From Hyphomicrobium facile (lineage in GTDB: Bacteria; Pseudomonadota; Alphaproteobacteria; Rhizobiales; Hyphomicrobiaceae), in contig NZ_FPCH01000003.1 of NCBI RefSeq assembly GCF_900116175.1, positions 806,001 through 870,000 of the forward strand: 64,000 bases of DNA, written 5' to 3'. Below are positions 29,047-37,895 of this stretch, piece by piece. Each line of letters begins with the position of its first letter. The stretch's first letter is position 1. Below the pieces are notes generated by a model. The model had not been told where the DNA came from, searched no databases, and worked only from the letters and a program-made list of their open reading frames with translations. A program made the translations under genes and the position numbers.

Positions 29047-29556
29047 TCAGGCCGGCTGTTCAGAATCTTCGAGCGTCAGAACGAGCGTCAGGGCATCGAC
29101 GCGGGCGTTGCCGGGCCGTTCATAATAGCGCTTTCGCCGTCCGGCTTCGACAAATCCAAGCTTGCGGTAGAGGGCGAGGCCTGCTGTGTTGTCCTCTGCA
29201 ACCTCAAGGAATATGCGCTTGGCGCCGCCGCGTCGCGCTGCGCGCATCAAACCTTCGAGGAGGCCGGTCGCGAGCCCGACGCGCTGCCAGTCGGGTGACA
29301 CGCCGATGGAGAGGATCTCGGCCTCGTCGGCGGCGAGCTGGCCGATCAAGAAGCCGATGACCGCTTTTTTCTGGCCGCCCGCGACGGCGATCAGGGAGGT
29401 GGCCGCCGGGTGTTCCAGAAGCGATTTGATCGCTGCGGCATCCCAAGGCGGATCGAAAAGTTTGGTGTGTAACGTTGCGATTTCTTCGGCTCGATCCGGC
29501 GCCGCCCAGAGCATGCTCGCATGCTTCAAATTTCGGAACGGCGTGACGTTCGTCAT
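29047..29556 (-). CDS. rimI: Ribosomal-protein-alanine N-acetyltransferase RimI-like
   Basis: The 169-residue GNAT protein begins at an ATG that overlaps the tsaB stop by four bases (ATGA). Motifs: LHTKLFDPPWDAAAIKSLL, the acetyl-CoA loop SIGVSPDWQRVGLATGLLEG and the RimI C-terminal LYRKLGFVEAGRRKRYYERP. The family acetylates the N-terminal alanine of S18. TsaB and RimI are fused or adjacent in many bacteria. The motif A signature is QxxGLA rather than the usual RGxGxG/A, still within the family's range. Confidence 0.87.
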   Translation of the reverse strand: MTNVTPFRNLKHASMLWAAPDRAEEIATLHTKLFDPPWDAAAIKSLLEHPAATSLIAVAGGQKKAVIGFLIGQLAADEAEILSIGVSPDWQRVGLATGLLEGLMRAARRGGAKRIFLEVAEDNTAGLALYRKLGFVEAGRRKRYYERPGNARVDALTLVLTLEDSEQPA

Positions 29557-30251
29557 GCCCCGGCTCCGATGAATGGGCTCGGCGCTGGGGGCTTCGCATC
29601 GGGCGCGCGGAGATAGAGCGGCTTCACCGTTCGCGAGACGGGAAGCTCGCAAGCGGGGAAAAGCATATCGAGAGCGTCGGGAAGCAGGTCGGGCAGGATA
29701 GCCGTCGCCTCTGCTCCTCCGCGATTGGCTTCGGTTGCGAGCAGCTCGGCGCCGTTACCCGCGATGACGACCGGTCCTTGTCCCAGCAACTTGGCTGCGG
29801 CGGAAATCGTCGCGCATTGCGCCTCGACGACGGTTTGCATCGAGTGGCGATCGAAAACCTCGAAATAGACCTCGCCGCGCCGTGCGTCGGTTGCGATGGC
29901 GATGCGCCGCGTCGGGGCAGCGGGAATTCGCGCGCTCATCGCCATCAATCGGAGGCTCGAAATGGCCACGAACTCAGCGCCTGTCGCGAGCGCCAGCGCG
30001 CGTGCCGCGGAGACGGAAATGCGCGTGCCGGTAAACGTGCCAGGCCCGTAGGTCAGTGCGATACGGTCGAGGGACCTAAATTCTAGTCCGGCCTCCGTCA
30101 TCACCGTTGCGATCATCGGCAGCAAGCGCTCCGCGTGCCCCGTTTGCATGGGCTCGAAGGCAAAAGCGATGCCCGGGGTGAGGGTGCGAAGCCCACGGCC
30201 CGCCGCGGCCGAGCAAGCATCGAAACAGGTGTCGAGCGAAAGTATGTTCAT
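29553..30251 (-). CDS. tsaB: tRNA threonylcarbamoyladenosine biosynthesis protein TsaB
   Basis: TsaB is the non-catalytic partner of TsaD in t6A37 synthesis. The 232-residue ASKHA-fold protein has ILSLDTCFDACSAA at the start, TYGPGTFTGTRISVSAARALA in the middle and DARRGEVYFEVFDRHS. These match YeaZ/TsaB. It is shorter than TsaD and lacks the metal-binding HxxxH motif, as expected. It overlaps rimI by four bases, so the two are coupled. Confidence 0.93.
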   Translation of the reverse strand: MNILSLDTCFDACSAAAGRGLRTLTPGIAFAFEPMQTGHAERLLPMIATVMTEAGLEFRSLDRIALTYGPGTFTGTRISVSAARALALATGAEFVAISSLRLMAMSARIPAAPTRRIAIATDARRGEVYFEVFDRHSMQTVVEAQCATISAAAKLLGQGPVVIAGNGAELLATEANRGGAEATAILPDLLPDALDMLFPACELPVSRTVKPLYLRAPDAKPPAPSPFIGAGA

Positions 30252-30265
30252 TCCTGGCGGAGCTT

Positions 30266-30856
30266 TTAAATGACCTTGGCTATTTCGTCGAACGTGAAGC
30301 GTGGTGAGCGCGGGTGGACCCCCGCCGGATCCCCGTACCCCAAATTACAGAGGAAATTCGACTTAATTTCTGTTCCGGTAAAGAACTCTGCGTCTACCCC
30401 CGCATTTTGAAAGCCTGACATTGGACCGCAGTCGAGCCCGAGGGCGCGCGCTGCGAGAATGAAGTACCCGCCTTGGAGCGTTCCATTACGAAACGCGGTT
30501 GTATCTGCGTGCTGCTTTTTGCCCGTGAACCAGCTTTTGGCGTCCGTATGCGGGAAGAGCTTCGGCAGTGCTTCGTAGAAGTTCAAATCGTACGCAATAA
30601 TGGCCGTTACCGGTGCGGCCATCGTCTTATCCACATTGCCGGCGCTGAGGTGCTGCCTCAGGCGCGCTTTTGCTTCCGGCGATTTGAGGAAGACGAAACG
30701 GGCCGGCGAACAGTTAGCGCTCGTCGGAGCCCATCTCATATGCTCGACGATCCGGCGCAGGAGGGCGTCGGGTACCTCCTTGGGTTGCCATCTGTTGTTG
30801 GTGCGGGCGTTGTCGAACAGTTGGTCGAGTGTGGTTTGATCGAGCGGTTCAGCCAT
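30266..30856 (-). CDS. RutE-like nitroreductase-family reductase
   Basis: The 196-residue protein is a flavin-dependent nitroreductase of the HadB/RutE group. It has [19 protein letters not shown] at the N-terminus, [19 protein letters not shown] (FMN site) and [20 protein letters not shown]. RutE reduces 3-hydroxypropionate semialdehyde (malonic semialdehyde) in uracil degradation, but no other rut gene is near. The role is therefore a general NAD(P)H-dependent reductase. It sits between nfuA and tsaB, 14 bases from tsaB. Confidence 0.85.
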   Translation of the reverse strand: MAEPLDQTTLDQLFDNARTNNRWQPKEVPDALLRRIVEHMRWAPTSANCSPARFVFLKSPEAKARLRQHLSAGNVDKTMAAPVTAIIAYDLNFYEALPKLFPHTDAKSWFTGKKQHADTTAFRNGTLQGGYFILAARALGLDCGPMSGFQNAGVDAEFFTGTEIKSNFLCNLGYGDPAGVHPRSPRFTFDEIAKVI

Positions 30857-30900
30857 TATGTCCCGTATATGTCCCGTGCGTTTTGAAGTGCAGATACGAA

Positions 30901-30922
30901 GAACCCCGCCGAAGCGGGGTTC
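30901..30922 (-). terminator. Hairpin with UUCG tetraloop after nfuA
   Basis: GAACCCCGC and GCGGGGTTC form a 9-bp stem. On the minus strand the loop is TTCG, a very stable tetraloop, and TTC follows. It lies 20 bases beyond the nfuA stop. The U tract is short, so termination may be partial. Confidence 0.65.
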
Positions 30923-30941
30923 GAAGGGATGAAATCTCGCC

Positions 30942-31496
30942 TTAGACCGCCTGCACGGCTTGCACGTCCGGGCAGAAGTGCTTCAGCAGGTTTTCGATGC
31001 CGTGCCGGAGCGTCGCCGTCGAACTCGGGCAACCCGAGCACGCGCCGCGCATGTGGAGATAGACGACGCCGTCGCGGAAGCCCGAAAACGTGATATCGCC
31101 GCCATCCTGGGCGACGGCCGGGCGCACACGCGTCTCGAGCAATTCCTTGATCGTCGCGACGGTCGACTCGTCTTCCGGGTCGTAGCTTTCCGAAGCGTTG
31201 TCGTTGGCGTCTTCGCCTTCGGAGACGGGCGCGCCGGACATGTAATGTTCCATGATTGCGCCCAGCACCATCGGCTTCAGATGCTGCCATTCGATGTCGC
31301 CCTTGGTGACCGAAATGAAGTCGGAGCCAAGGAAGACGCCGTCAACGCCCTCGATCGAAAAGAGCCGGGTGGCGAGCGGAGATGCAGATGCATCGCTCTT
31401 CGTGCGGAAATCTGCAGTGCCGTCCGCGAGGACGTCTCGTCCCGGAATGAACTTCAGCGTTGCCGGATTGGGCGTGGCTTCCGTTTGAATAAACAT
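30942..31496 (-). CDS. nfuA: Fe-S cluster scaffold/carrier NfuA (NifU-like)
   Basis: The 184-residue protein has an Nfu N-terminal domain ([19 protein letters not shown], then [13 protein letters not shown]) and a NifU-like C-terminal domain with [19 protein letters not shown]. The CxxC there carries a 4Fe-4S cluster for delivery to client proteins. A Ser/Asp-rich linker ([20 protein letters not shown]) joins the two. The same two-domain form occurs in mitochondria and alphaproteobacteria. It stands upstream of the RutE-like gene and is followed by the UUCG hairpin. Confidence 0.95.
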   Translation of the reverse strand: MFIQTEATPNPATLKFIPGRDVLADGTADFRTKSDASASPLATRLFSIEGVDGVFLGSDFISVTKGDIEWQHLKPMVLGAIMEHYMSGAPVSEGEDANDNASESYDPEDESTVATIKELLETRVRPAVAQDGGDITFSGFRDGVVYLHMRGACSGCPSSTATLRHGIENLLKHFCPDVQAVQAV

Positions 31497-31622
31497 ATTG
31501 CCTCACTTCGTGGTCGTTGCTCCACGCGCGCCGTATCGCACGGGCAGGATTGGAATGCGTGAAATATAGGTATGGCGGCTGCCTATGTCGAGGTATCGCC
31601 CCTCGGCTGCCAGGGCGTCAAT

Positions 31623-32123
31623 TTAGGCCAAAGCCTTGATTTCCGCGAGTGAAAGTTGGCCTGGGACGACCGTTACGGGTACGGCGAAGCCGCCGGTCGC
31701 CCGCGCCGTCGCCAAGGACGCGACCAGAGGGCCTGGCCCCTTGGCGTCTATCGAGGCCCCGAGCACGAGGATGGCGATGTCTTCGTCTTCGGCGATGACG
31801 TGGTTGATCTCTTCGGCGGTGCGACCTTCGCGCACGACGTCCTCGGTCTCGACGCTCTCAAATCCGGCGTGTGCGAGCTTTCGCCGGAAAAGGCGGAACA
31901 GCGCCTTTGCCTTGGTCGTCTCTTCGTCCAGCTGGACCTGGTGAACGCCGGCCCAATGCTGCAACTCGCTCGGCTCGATCACGTAAAGCATGACGATCAG
32001 GCCTGACGAGCGCTGAACGCGGCTCGCCGCGTAATAGAGCGCGCTTTCGAATTCCTGGCTCTCGTCGACGACGATCAGGAATTTGCGGCGATGGCCTTCT
32101 TCGAACGAGCGGCGAGGTTTCAT
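31623..32123 (-). CDS. Universal stress protein (UspA family)
   Basis: From the ATG at 32123 the protein has 166 residues. It matches the single-domain Usp fold: KFLIVVDESQEFESALYYAA, GLIVMLYVIEPSELQHWAGV, VIAEDEDIAILVLGASIDAK and the GGFAVPVTVVPGQLS end. The ATP-binding GxxGxxxxxxxxxG motif is only partly kept (GASIDAKGPGPLV), so nucleotide binding is uncertain. It lies 57 bases downstream of trpS and could be co-transcribed. The role is general stress; no specific partner can be named. Confidence 0.83.
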   Translation of the reverse strand: MKPRRSFEEGHRRKFLIVVDESQEFESALYYAASRVQRSSGLIVMLYVIEPSELQHWAGVHQVQLDEETTKAKALFRLFRRKLAHAGFESVETEDVVREGRTAEEINHVIAEDEDIAILVLGASIDAKGPGPLVASLATARATGGFAVPVTVVPGQLSLAEIKALA

Positions 32124-32180
32124 GGGCGCGATGCTGCCATTCCTCGGCAGTCGCTGCAACGGCCAGTGCGGGAGATTTCG

Positions 32181-33218
32181 TCAGCTTCTGATGAAGCCGA
32201 CGATGTCCTTGACTTTGCCCATGATGGGGGTTGCGATTTCTCGCGCCCGCGAAGATCCGTCAGCGAGAATACGATCGATCTCGGCCGGATCGCCGGTCAA
32301 CCGCTTTATCTCGTTCGCGATGGGTTCGATCTTCGCGACGAGCGCGTCGGCCAGAACCTTCTTGAACGCGGAGAATTGCTGACCGCCGAATTCGGCCAGC
32401 ACGGCGTCGACGGGTTTGTCGACCAAAGTCGCGTAGATTCCGATCAGATTTTCCGCTTCCGGGCGGCCCGAAAAGCCGCCTTCCTCACTTGGCAGCGGCT
32501 CGGGGTCGGTCTTTGCCTTCTGAATCTTCTTGGCGATCGTGTCGGCATCGTCCGTCATGTTGATCCGCGAGAGGTCGGACGGATCGGACTTCGACATCTT
32601 CTTCGAGCCGTCGCGCAGGCTCATGACCCGTGTCGCGGCGCCCGTAATGACCGGCTCCGGCTGCGGGAAGAAAATTCCGTCCGCGAAGCCTTCGGCGATG
32701 ATCGAGGCCGAGAAATCATTGTTGAACTTCTGGGCGATGTCGCGGGCGAGCTCCAGGTGCTGCTTCTGATCCTCGCCGACGGGCACATGCGTTGCCCGGT
32801 AAGCGAGGATGTCGGCGGCCATCAGGTTCGGGTAGGCGTAAAGACCGACGGATGCCTGCTCGCGGTCCTTGCCGGCTTTTTCCTTGAACTGGGTCATGCG
32901 GTTCAGCCAGCCGAGGCGGGAGACGCAGTTGAAGACCCAGGCGAGCTCAGCGTGGGCGCTAACCTGCGACTGGTTGAAGAGAATGCTTTTCTTCGGATCG
33001 AGGCCGGCGGCGATATAGGCCGCCGTCACCTGGCGGATCGCGTTCCTGAGTTCCGCCGGGTCCTGCCACACGGTGATCGCATGCAGATCGACGACGCAAT
33101 AAATGCACTCGTGGGTCTCCTGCATTTTGATCCAGTTGACCATCGCGCCGAGATAGTTGCCGAGATGCAAGCTGCCGGTCGGCTGCATGCCGGAGAAAAC
33201 GCGCGGCGTGATTTTCAT
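32181..33218 (-). CDS. trpS: Tryptophanyl-tRNA synthetase
   Basis: The enzyme has 345 residues from the ATG at 33218, the class I aaRS length. Motifs: the HIGH-like [14 protein letters not shown], the KMSKS site [14 protein letters not shown], and [19 protein letters not shown] between them. It charges tRNA-Trp. An earlier in-frame start would add 21 residues with no family support. The gene follows murJ with a 105-base gap and precedes uspA. Confidence 0.97.
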   Translation of the reverse strand: MKITPRVFSGMQPTGSLHLGNYLGAMVNWIKMQETHECIYCVVDLHAITVWQDPAELRNAIRQVTAAYIAAGLDPKKSILFNQSQVSAHAELAWVFNCVSRLGWLNRMTQFKEKAGKDREQASVGLYAYPNLMAADILAYRATHVPVGEDQKQHLELARDIAQKFNNDFSASIIAEGFADGIFFPQPEPVITGAATRVMSLRDGSKKMSKSDPSDLSRINMTDDADTIAKKIQKAKTDPEPLPSEEGGFSGRPEAENLIGIYATLVDKPVDAVLAEFGGQQFSAFKKVLADALVAKIEPIANEIKRLTGDPAEIDRILADGSSRAREIATPIMGKVKDIVGFIRS

Positions 33219-33323
33219 TGGAGTACGTACCGTGTTGAAGGGATCCGGCGGCCTTATCGCGTGCGGAGGCCCGCCGCGCAAGAGCGAAGGCTTTCGGCTC
33301 GTTCCGGTTGCTAGTTCTGGTTG

Positions 33324-34904
33324 CTAGTTCTGGCGCCGCGTCAGGCGGCCGAGCTGGCCGATGGACATGACGCCGGTCGCGAAAACCAAGAAGGCGAAAA
33401 CACCCAGTCCGACGCCGATCTCGAGCGCCAGGAAGGACGCCTTGACGAAAAACCCGCCGCTACGATCGAGATAAGGTGCGAGGACGTGGCTCGTGCCCAG
33501 CAGGGCGACGACCATGGCAACGCTCGAAAACAGGATCAGCGGAATGTTCCGCTTGATCCGCGCGTCGACAATGAAGTCGCCGCGACGCCGCAAGGTCGAC
33601 CACAGGAGATAGGCGTTGAGCCAGCCGCCAAGGGTGGTGGCGATGGCAATGCCGAGCTGGGGCATCATGCCGAGATGGCGCAACAGGAAGAACAGCGCGA
33701 TCGAACCGATCGTGTTCGCCGTGAGGCTGATCGTTGCGTAGCGCATCGGCGTCGTCGTGTCTTCGCGAGCGTAATAGGCCGGCGAGAAGACCTTGATCAT
33801 CACGAATGCGGGAAGGCCGAGCGCGAACAACGCCAGCACCGATGCCGTAACTTTGGTGTCCTCGGGGCCAAACGCGCCGCGCTCGAAGAGAACGCGGGTA
33901 ATGTCAGTCGGGATCGCAACAAGGGCGAGAGCTGCCGGGATCGTCAGCAGGAGCGCGAATTCCAGCGAGCGGTTCTGGCTGTCCATCACGCCTGCGGTGT
34001 TGCCCATTCTGAGCTGGCGCGAAACGTCGGGCAGCAGCACGATCCCGATGGCGATGCCGACGATCGCCAGCGGCAATTCGTATATCCGGTCTGCATAATA
34101 GAGATGGGAAACGGCGCCGGGCTGGAGCGATGCGATGACCGTTCCGATCGCGATATTGAGCTGCGTCACGCCGCCGGAAATAACGCCGGGGATGCCGAGG
34201 CGCACGAGCTTGCGCACGTCCGGCGTCAGCCGCGGCCGACGGATGGAGAGATGCATGCCCGCACGGCGCATGCCCCATATCAGTAGCGCGAGCTGAAGGA
34301 AGCCTGCCGCGAAGACGCCCCATGCCTGGATGATGCCGGCTTCGGGGCCTGCCTTGTAGCCGTACCACAACGCGATGAGCGTCGCGATCATCATGACGCC
34401 GTTGAGCACAATCGAAACCGATGCGCTTTCAGCGAAGCGGCCGACGGAGTTCAGCGCGCCCGACATCAACGCGACGATCGACATGCACAGCAGATACGGC
34501 ATCGTGATCCGTGTCAGGAGCACGGCCAAATCGAACTTCTCTGGGTTGGCGTCGAAGCCCGGCGCCAAGCCGTACATCAGCACGGGCATGGCGATTTCCG
34601 AAACGAACGTGACGATCAGCAGGATGAAGAGAAGGCCCGCCATCGCGTCTTCGGCAAACCTGCGGGCTGCATCCTTGCCGTCGCCTTCGAGCTTCTTGGC
34701 AAATATCGGCACGAAAGCAGAGTTGAAGGCGCCTTCTCCGAACAGCCGGCGAAACAGGTTGGGAAAGCGGAAGGCGACGACGAAGGCATCAGCCACCCAT
34801 CCGGAGCCGAGGGTCGCTGCGATCAGGATGTCGCGCATGAAGCCGAATACACGGCTCAGAAGGGTCAAGCCGCCGACGGTCGCGAACGATTTATAGAGTT
34901 TCAT
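33324..34904 (-). CDS. murJ: Lipid II flippase MurJ (MviN)
   Basis: MurJ exports lipid II across the inner membrane for peptidoglycan assembly. The 526-residue protein has about 14 membrane helices and the MOP-family signatures: LTLLSRVFGFMRDILIAATL, RFPNLFRRLFGEGAFNSAFV and FSPAYYAREDTTTPMRYATI. It starts about 190 bases after glnD on the same strand. The tail ends RLTRRQN on the cytoplasmic side. Confidence 0.96.
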   Translation of the reverse strand: MKLYKSFATVGGLTLLSRVFGFMRDILIAATLGSGWVADAFVVAFRFPNLFRRLFGEGAFNSAFVPIFAKKLEGDGKDAARRFAEDAMAGLLFILLIVTFVSEIAMPVLMYGLAPGFDANPEKFDLAVLLTRITMPYLLCMSIVALMSGALNSVGRFAESASVSIVLNGVMMIATLIALWYGYKAGPEAGIIQAWGVFAAGFLQLALLIWGMRRAGMHLSIRRPRLTPDVRKLVRLGIPGVISGGVTQLNIAIGTVIASLQPGAVSHLYYADRIYELPLAIVGIAIGIVLLPDVSRQLRMGNTAGVMDSQNRSLEFALLLTIPAALALVAIPTDITRVLFERGAFGPEDTKVTASVLALFALGLPAFVMIKVFSPAYYAREDTTTPMRYATISLTANTIGSIALFFLLRHLGMMPQLGIAIATTLGGWLNAYLLWSTLRRRGDFIVDARIKRNIPLILFSSVAMVVALLGTSHVLAPYLDRSGGFFVKASFLALEIGVGLGVFAFLVFATGVMSIGQLGRLTRRQN

Positions 34905-35093
34905 CGATTGAACGGCTTACGGTTCGCGTTTTGCCAAGGCAGCAGGCTGCCCTCTTAGACCGGCTTAGGCCGGCAGACATCCGGCATTTTGATGGTCGGG
35001 CGGCCTCAATTGTGAGGAGTGGCCGACAAGTCACGTCGAGGTCTCGTTGCATTTGTCCCATTTCGGGCGTTCCGAGGACATTCGCCGCGTCCG

Positions 35094-37895
35094 TTAGGCG
35101 CGGGCAGGTTCAGATGCAGTTTTCACAGGATCGGTATCGGGATCGAGAACGGACTGTAGTCGCGTCCGGAGCGCGTTCTGGCGCGCTTCGTTGACGATCT
35201 GCTTGCCGACCAGATCGGTCACGTAAAACACGTCAACGGCCTTTTCGCCGAACGTCGTTACGTGCGCCGAGGCGATATCGAGCGATAGATCCGAGAGAGC
35301 GGACGTCAATTCGTAGAGGAGGCCGGGGCGATCGCGGCCGGAAACTTCGAGAACCGTCAGGCGATCGGAGAGGGCGTTGTTGATGACGACCTCCGGCTCG
35401 ACGGTAAAGGCCTCGACGCCTCTCGTGCCAAGGCGCCGCTTTTGCAGGAGGCCCGCAAGCTGCTCCTTGCCGGTCAGCAAGCGCTCGATCGTTTCGATGA
35501 TGCGGCGTGCACGGCGAAGCTCGTCCTCGTCGTCACGGAATTCGCGATTGAGCAAAAACGTGTCGAGTGCGAAGCCGTCCCGCGTCGTCGTGATGTGCGC
35601 ACCCGCGATGTTGGCGCCGGCTGCGGCGCAGGCTCCGGCGAAGAGCGAGAGAAGCCTCGCGTGGTTCGGCGCGAAGACCGTCAGCTCCGTTATCGCGGTG
35701 AAGGAATCGGTTTTGACCGCGGTCGCGAATTTCGTCTGCGAGCGCATGGCGTCGCGCACGACGTTCGCATGCTCGATTTGCGTCGCGAGATCGGTTCGGA
35801 GCCAATAGTTCGGATAGTGCCGCGCGATGAAATCGTCGACGTCGCTCGCCGGCCAGTTGAAGAGGGCGTTGCGCAAAGCCGTCTGCGCCTGTTCAATCCG
35901 CTCGCCGCGCGGCGCTTGCGTATGGCCGCCTGCAACGAGCGGTTCGGTTTCGTGATAAAGCGTGCGCAGGAGCTGGCCTTTCCAGCCGTTCCAGACGCCG
36001 GGGCCGACGGCCATGATATCGGCAGAGGTCAACAGCAGGAGCATTTTCAGGCGCTCCGGACTCTGCACGATGTTGGCGAACGCGCGGATGGTATCGGGAT
36101 CGGATATATCGCGTGAATGGGCAAAGTTGCTCATCGTCAGGTGCTCTTGGATGAGCCACGCCACGAGCTCCGTTTCGGCGGCCGTCATGCCCAGTCGCGG
36201 GCAGATCTTGCGAGCGATGCGTGCTCCGACCGTCGAGTGGTTTTCCTTTCGGCCCTTGCCGATATCGTGAATGAAGGCCGCAACGAGCAGGGCGCGGCGA
36301 TTTTGAAGCGAGGAGAAGACGGCCGTCGAGAGCGGCAGCTCGGCAGCGAGGTCGCCGCGCTCGATGGCGACGATGTTGCCGAGCGTTCTCAAGAGATGCT
36401 CGTCGACTGTGTAGTGATGATACATGTTGAACTGCATCATCGCGACGATGCGGCCGAACTCAGGCAAGAAGCGGCCGAGAACTCCGGCTTCGTTCATGTG
36501 CCGGAGCGAGGCTTCCGGATTGCCGTGCGCAGTCAGCAGCGAGAGAAATATGCTGTTTGCCTCGGGATCGTGCCGCAGCTTGTCGTCGATCAGTCGAAGC
36601 GAGCTGCGAAGCAGGCGAATGGCGTCCGGATGCAGGTAAGCGCCGGTGTTCGCAGCCTGCGCGAAGAAGCGGATGAGATTGACTGGATCGCGGACGAAGA
36701 CGTCGGCGTCGGCGACGTTCAGGCGATCGTTGTCGATGCGGAAATCGGTTTTCTGGCGGACTTCGCGCCGCATCTTCCAGCTCAGCGGGTTGAGCAGGCG
36801 CTTGTAGCCGGGCGATGTCTTCAGCTGCTGCATTTCTAGCGCGCCGCAGAGGATCGTCGTCAGGTCGCCGACGTCCTTTGCGATGAGAAAATAATGCTTC
36901 ATGAAGCGCTCGACCGCGCGGAGTCCTTCGCGCGACGTATAGCCGAGGCTTTGCGCCATCGCGGGCTGCACCTCGAACGACAGAACTTCTTCGGCGCGTC
37001 CCGTCAGGAAATGCAGGAAGCAGCGAACGCGCCAGAGAAAATCCTCGCAGCGGCGGAAAGTCTGCACCTCTTCGGGCGTGAATACTCCGGCCTCAACCGC
37101 TGCGGCGCCGACGTCCTGGTTGAAGATGTATTTCGACAGCCAATGCAACGTGTGCAGATCGCGGAGGCCGCCCTTGCCGTCCTTGATGTTCGGTTCGACC
37201 TTGTAGCGGCTTTCACCTGCGCGCCGCGTTCGCTCATCGCGTTCGGCCATCTTGGCGTCGATGAATTGGCGCGCCGTGCCGGTGACGACTTCAGAGCGGA
37301 AACGATCCTCGAACTCTGCAAAAAGCTGCTTGTCTCCGAGGATGAGGCGGGAGTCGAGAAGGGCCGTGCGGATCGTGATGTCAGCGAGGCCGAGCTTCAG
37401 GCACTGCTCGACGGTACGTGTGGCGTGCCCGACTTTGAAGCCCAAGTCCCAGAGCAGATAGAGCATGTATTCGGCGACGCTCTCGCCCCATGGCGTCTGC
37501 TTGTAGGGGAGCAGGAACAGGAGATCGATGTCGGAGCCCGGCGCGAGGAGGCCGCGTCCATAGCCGCCCGTCGCGACGATCGCCATTCGCTCGGCGTCGG
37601 ACGGGTTGGTCGCGCGATAGACGTGCGTTACCGTGTAATCGTAGATCAGCCTGATCATCTCGTCCTGAAACAGGCTCAGGCCGCTCGCGCATCGTCTGCC
37701 GTTGCCGTCGGCCTCAAGCGCGGTTCGTGCAGATTCCCGGGCGTTCTTGAGAATGGTCTTCAGGCTGTCGAGGACCTTGGGCCGTGCTTCAGACGGCGAC
37801 GGACTCGCGTTGAAATGCGCGGTCAGCTCGCGACGCGCCGCGACTGTGTCGAAGTAAGGCGGGGGGACCAGCACATTGAATGTTTCGTCGGTCAA
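35094..37895 (-). CDS. glnD: [Protein-PII] uridylyltransferase/uridylyl-removing enzyme
   Basis: GlnD senses glutamine and adds or removes UMP on PII. The 933-residue protein has the nucleotidyltransferase motif GGYGRGLLAPGSDIDLLFLL, the HD hydrolase with AAFIHDIGKGRKENHS and HLTMSNFAHSRDISD, and two C-terminal ACT domains (TELTVFAPNHARLLSLFAGA; VLEVSGRDRPGLLYELTSAL). The likely start is an unusual TTG that overlaps the mutS stop by three or four bases (TTGA); no better start was found close by. This coupling to mutS suggests low translation. glnB is not in the window. Confidence 0.96.
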   Translation of the reverse strand: MTDETFNVLVPPPYFDTVAARRELTAHFNASPSPSEARPKVLDSLKTILKNARESARTALEADGNGRRCASGLSLFQDEMIRLIYDYTVTHVYRATNPSDAERMAIVATGGYGRGLLAPGSDIDLLFLLPYKQTPWGESVAEYMLYLLWDLGFKVGHATRTVEQCLKLGLADITIRTALLDSRLILGDKQLFAEFEDRFRSEVVTGTARQFIDAKMAERDERTRRAGESRYKVEPNIKDGKGGLRDLHTLHWLSKYIFNQDVGAAAVEAGVFTPEEVQTFRRCEDFLWRVRCFLHFLTGRAEEVLSFEVQPAMAQSLGYTSREGLRAVERFMKHYFLIAKDVGDLTTILCGALEMQQLKTSPGYKRLLNPLSWKMRREVRQKTDFRIDNDRLNVADADVFVRDPVNLIRFFAQAANTGAYLHPDAIRLLRSSLRLIDDKLRHDPEANSIFLSLLTAHGNPEASLRHMNEAGVLGRFLPEFGRIVAMMQFNMYHHYTVDEHLLRTLGNIVAIERGDLAAELPLSTAVFSSLQNRRALLVAAFIHDIGKGRKENHSTVGARIARKICPRLGMTAAETELVAWLIQEHLTMSNFAHSRDISDPDTIRAFANIVQSPERLKMLLLLTSADIMAVGPGVWNGWKGQLLRTLYHETEPLVAGGHTQAPRGERIEQAQTALRNALFNWPASDVDDFIARHYPNYWLRTDLATQIEHANVVRDAMRSQTKFATAVKTDSFTAITELTVFAPNHARLLSLFAGACAAAGANIAGAHITTTRDGFALDTFLLNREFRDDEDELRRARRIIETIERLLTGKEQLAGLLQKRRLGTRGVEAFTVEPEVVINNALSDRLTVLEVSGRDRPGLLYELTSALSDLSLDIASAHVTTFGEKAVDVFYVTDLVGKQIVNEARQNALRTRLQSVLDPDTDPVKTASEPARA

